64,000 nucleotides of DNA, taken from contig NZ_CP021874.1 in NCBI RefSeq assembly GCF_002197645.1, positions 1,488,001 to 1,552,000 on the forward strand. The letters are read 5' to 3'. The DNA comes from Enterococcus wangshanyuanii (GTDB taxonomy: Bacteria; Bacillota; Bacilli; Lactobacillales; Enterococcaceae). This document shows, piece by piece, positions 61,329 to 64,000 of the stretch. The number at the start of each line of letters is the position of its first letter. Within the stretch, counting starts at the first letter, position 1. A program made the position numbers and the translations under genes. The notes beneath the pieces are model-generated. The model did no database searches. It was not told the DNA's origin and worked only from the letters and a program-made list of their open reading frames with translations.

Positions 61329-62654
61329 CTAGGGTAAATAAAGAACAAAAAGAAGGTTAATAGCTGGCAAAAACCACACATAAGCAGATATCTTCCATTC
61401 AGCTTCATTGTTTTTCGTTTTTACAAGCTGTTGATATAGTAAATATAAATTGATGATCAAAAAAATAGATGCACACATAAAGACTCTAGCACCAGACGCA
61501 TACATCGTGGGCGAAAACCACATGATCATTGAAGAAAAAACTGCCGCACAATAACTTAACCCAAGAAAAATTTTTTGCTCGGATACGGCAATTGAGCACC
61601 CCATAACCAACAGGAAAAACAGCCCCCATAAAACAAAGGGCGCTATAGCCCCTAATACAGCTCCATGCCCCAAGTGACCTTGCTTTATCTCTAAAAGCAA
61701 ATCGATTTTGGTTATCGCTTGAAAATTCGTAAATCGATTAGGAAACGTATATATTAACAATAATAAAAATGCTGTATATGCTCCTGTAACTTTAGTTAAC
61801 ATCTTTGTAAAATCAATAAGAGCAGAAAGAATAAACAGAACAATAAATAGCAATAACAACTTGGTTTGCCAGCCCTCAAACAGCCATGAACTTCCTCTGA
61901 GAACTTTTGTAAAAATAGATAAGTCATGATAATCCGGCATCCACATTTTCACTTCTTGCTGCAAACGTAATTCATTTCCTGGTGCAGAAAGCATGAAAAT
62001 GGCACCACCAATAAAAAACGATGTTGGAATCAAAAGAAAGTGATTCTCTCGTTGTTTCCGTAAAAAAATCGCTACATGATAAATCAGAACCACACCAATA
62101 ACACAGGCAATCAGCTGTTCATTCGATAAAGAAAACAGAAAAGCTGGTAGTAAATAAGGCCACACAGCTGTTTGTTTCTTTCTAAAGAAGTTATCTGCAT
62201 AAGGAATCAATGCAAATAAGCCTAGAGACAACGGCCATAAATAATTAGTCGCACCAGTGAGCCAAAATAATGCATCCTTTAACACAAAAACATTCATAAA
62301 TCCCAAGGAAAAGAACGCTACTAAAAAGTTCTGTTGCGAGATTTTCTCACTGAACAACCGAACGAGTGAATAACTGTATAAGAACCAGGCACAAGCACTA
62401 ATGAAATGGTGCACAAATAGCGGCACTAAGAAAATAAAGTAGAGGGATGTTTCCGGAAATAATCGTGCCGACCACTCTTCATATCGCCACTGAAGATAGC
62501 TGGACAAACTATACTCTCTAGGAGCAGTCATAAACCAACCATCATCCGTTTTTACATCGATCTTAAAATTTGTGAGGTACAAAAAAACCAAAAGGAACAA
62601 GCCACCATAAAAAAATAGATTCTTTTTATTTTTCTTGATAAAATCAACCAACAT
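61329..62654 (-). CDS. Polytopic membrane protein, DUF6056/GT-C-like
   Basis: The 441-aa protein has about eleven membrane helices and an early external loop with KIDVKTDDGWFMTAPREYSL, an acidic pair as in GT-C glycosyltransferases, and LFWLTGATNYLWPLSLGL, typical of DUF6056 proteins. AAGGTGG precedes the ATG. A lipid-linked sugar transferase role is possible, not proven. Confidence 0.55.
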   Translation of the reverse strand: MLVDFIKKNKKNLFFYGGLFLLVFLYLTNFKIDVKTDDGWFMTAPREYSLSSYLQWRYEEWSARLFPETSLYFIFLVPLFVHHFISACAWFLYSYSLVRLFSEKISQQNFLVAFFSLGFMNVFVLKDALFWLTGATNYLWPLSLGLFALIPYADNFFRKKQTAVWPYLLPAFLFSLSNEQLIACVIGVVLIYHVAIFLRKQRENHFLLIPTSFFIGGAIFMLSAPGNELRLQQEVKMWMPDYHDLSIFTKVLRGSSWLFEGWQTKLLLLFIVLFILSALIDFTKMLTKVTGAYTAFLLLLIYTFPNRFTNFQAITKIDLLLEIKQGHLGHGAVLGAIAPFVLWGLFFLLVMGCSIAVSEQKIFLGLSYCAAVFSSMIMWFSPTMYASGARVFMCASIFLIINLYLLYQQLVKTKNNEAEWKISAYVWFLPAINLLFVLYLP

Positions 62655-62725
62655 ACTATACCACCTTAACCAAAACTTTTAACTAGTATATCATTTCACT
62701 TCCAAAATAACTATACCAGTTCAAA

Positions 62726-62768
62726 AAAAGTTACATACAAAACAGAAAGCGTTTTGTATGTAACTTTT
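62726..62768. terminator. Bidirectional terminator
   Basis: A perfect 18-bp inverted repeat (AAAAGTTACATACAAAAC / GTTTTGTATGTAACTTTT) follows the hflX stop and has A/T runs on both sides. Confidence 0.8.
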
Positions 62769-62773
62769 CCCAT

Positions 62774-64000
62774 TTATTCCTCTTCAGCCCTTAGCCACTT
62801 TGAAGCCTTTTTAGCAAAACCTTTGACATGATAGACATTTTTTTCTTCATCAAAATTCTCTGATAGCAACAATGTATGTCGTGTCACTTCACTTAATTGC
62901 TGTCCTTGATCAGAGCGTATGTCAAACTCATAAGGTACCAATAATTCCATCATTTTTTCTCTGACAACACGTGTTAAATCTTCTTTGCCGCGTGTACTTT
63001 TAGCAGAAATCAGTACGTTAGGAAATAAGGTCGGCGTGAAGTCATTCGGATCGATTTGGTCACTTTTATTATAGACCGTCAAAACAGGAATTTGTTCCAG
63101 GTCAAGATCATTTAATAATTCAACAACCGTTTGTTCATGCTGCAGACGATCTTCTGCACTCGCGTCAACTACGTGTAGCAAAAGATCCATGGTACGGCTT
63201 TCTTCTAGTGTTGATTGAAACGCTTCGATCAACTGTGTGGGCAAATCTTGAATGAACCCTACCGTATCAGTCATTGTCACGATCATCCCTTGCGGAAGCT
63301 GCCATTTTTTAGTCAATGGATCCAGCGTTGCAAATAATTGATCTTCTGAGTAAGTACCAGCTGTCGTTAATAAGTTCAAAATCGTCGACTTGCCAGCATT
63401 CGTATAGCCGATCAAACCAATTTGAAACAAATCTGAAGATTGACGCTTTTGCCTACTTCTTTCACGATGAGCGGTCACTTCTTTCAACTCACGCTTGATT
63501 GCAGTGATCTTGTTACGGATATGTCGTCGATCTGATTCTAATTTGGTTTCTCCAGGTCCTCTTGTTCCGATTCCTCCGCCTAAACGAGATAACTGTTTTC
63601 CTTGACCAATCAACCTTGGCAGCAAGTAGTTTAATTGAGCAAGCTCAACTTGCAACTTGCCTTCTTTTGAACGGGCCCGCATCGCAAAGATGTCAAGAAT
63701 CAGCTGTACACGATCGATCACTTTTACACCAAGCGCTTCAACAATCAGTTGATTCTGTCTCGGCGTTAATTCATGGTTGAAAATAACCAAATCAGCTTCA
63801 TAAGCATCAACCAGCTGAAGTAATTCTTCTATTTTCCCCTTTCCAATGACTGTCTTTTGATCGATTTTAGGGCGTTTTTGGGTCAAAGAAAAGACAACTT
63901 CACCTTCTGCCGTTTTTGTTAAGTTTTTCAATTCCTGCATTGAACCTTCAAAACGAGTATAATTTTCTTCGGTTTCTACACCAACTAATATAACTTTTTC
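62774..64000 (-). CDS. hflX: GTPase HflX (start outside window)
   Basis: The N-terminal HflX domain (ADLVIFNHELTPRQNQLI; GGIGTRGPGETKLESDRR) precedes the GTPase with G1 GYTNAGKST, G3 DTVGF and G4 NKSD, and a short C-terminal domain. Codons continue upstream of Met at 63940 (KVILVGVETEENYTRFEGS) to the window edge, so the true start is beyond base 64000. HflX splits stalled or hibernating ribosomes under stress. Confidence 0.95.
   Translation of the reverse strand, partial: EKVILVGVETEENYTRFEGSMQELKNLTKTAEGEVVFSLTQKRPKIDQKTVIGKGKIEELLQLVDAYEADLVIFNHELTPRQNQLIVEALGVKVIDRVQLILDIFAMRARSKEGKLQVELAQLNYLLPRLIGQGKQLSRLGGGIGTRGPGETKLESDRRHIRNKITAIKRELKEVTAHRERSRQKRQSSDLFQIGLIGYTNAGKSTILNLLTTAGTYSEDQLFATLDPLTKKWQLPQGMIVTMTDTVGFIQDLPTQLIEAFQSTLEESRTMDLLLHVVDASAEDRLQHEQTVVELLNDLDLEQIPVLTVYNKSDQIDPNDFTPTLFPNVLISAKSTRGKEDLTRVVREKMMELLVPYEFDIRSDQGQQLSEVTRHTLLLSENFDEEKNVYHVKGFAKKASKWLRAEEE

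Noticed and set aside
61190..61408. Leftward 72-codon frame before glnR
   Set aside because: It runs over the GlnR box, promoter and the terminator of the neighbouring gene.
1..64000. tRNA or rRNA genes
   Set aside because: No cloverleaf arms with a TTCGA-type loop or rRNA segments were seen on either strand.

Overview
The window looks like the chromosome of an Enterococcus (low-GC Firmicute). It is AT-rich with strong AAGGAG-type ribosome sites. The housekeeping run glmS, ECF transporter, SAM hydrolase, glmM, cdaR, cdaA and the glnRA pair are arranged as I remember them from Enterococcus faecalis. The pilus operon and the pyruvate:ferredoxin oxidoreductase point to a less-studied enterococcal species; that species-level remark is inference.

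Region 1 (1 to about 15.8 kb) is one end of a prophage. Early genes run leftward: antirepressor, HNH endonuclease, many tiny proteins, PD-(D/E)XK nuclease, RecA-like ATPase, SSB-like DUF669, a GTAAC-repeat block that looks like an origin, PriCT-type primase, RecD-like helicase, RuvC-like resolvase and YopX. Three small rightward units with their own promoters (about 7.7-9.2 kb and 11.2 kb) look like added morons. The lysogeny end holds a small XRE repressor, a 33-aa ORF, a structured antisense RNA, a 19-aa hydrophobic peptide gene divergent from an Rgg-like (RRNPP) regulator, a zinc-ribbon protein and a tyrosine integrase. The peptide/Rgg pair between repressor and integrase resembles an arbitrium-like signalling switch and is the most novel candidate here.

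Region 2 (about 15.8 to 35 kb) is core chromosome: a TPR protein, a TetR-controlled ABC/FtsX exporter, a secreted NlpC/P60 hydrolase, a two-component system with a Met/His-rich sensor, glmS with its self-cleaving ribozyme, an ECF transporter with a SAM hydrolase, glmM, and the c-di-AMP pair cdaR/cdaA.

Region 3 (about 35 to 59 kb) looks accessory: pyruvate:ferredoxin oxidoreductase, a DUF3114-like protein, an IS3 element beside a truncated gene, and a leftward operon of about 17 kb encoding a complete type IV pilus. The pilus operon has two E5 minor prepilins, a modular pilin-like protein, PilB, PilT, PilC, the major pilin, PilD, PilM, PilN, PilO, a 1337-aa membrane-anchored beta-helix protein and a lipoprotein. 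One promoter with 9-bp direct repeats lies in front.

Region 4 (59.4 kb to the end) is core again: glnA and glnR with a textbook GlnR box, a polytopic membrane protein, and hflX running off the window.
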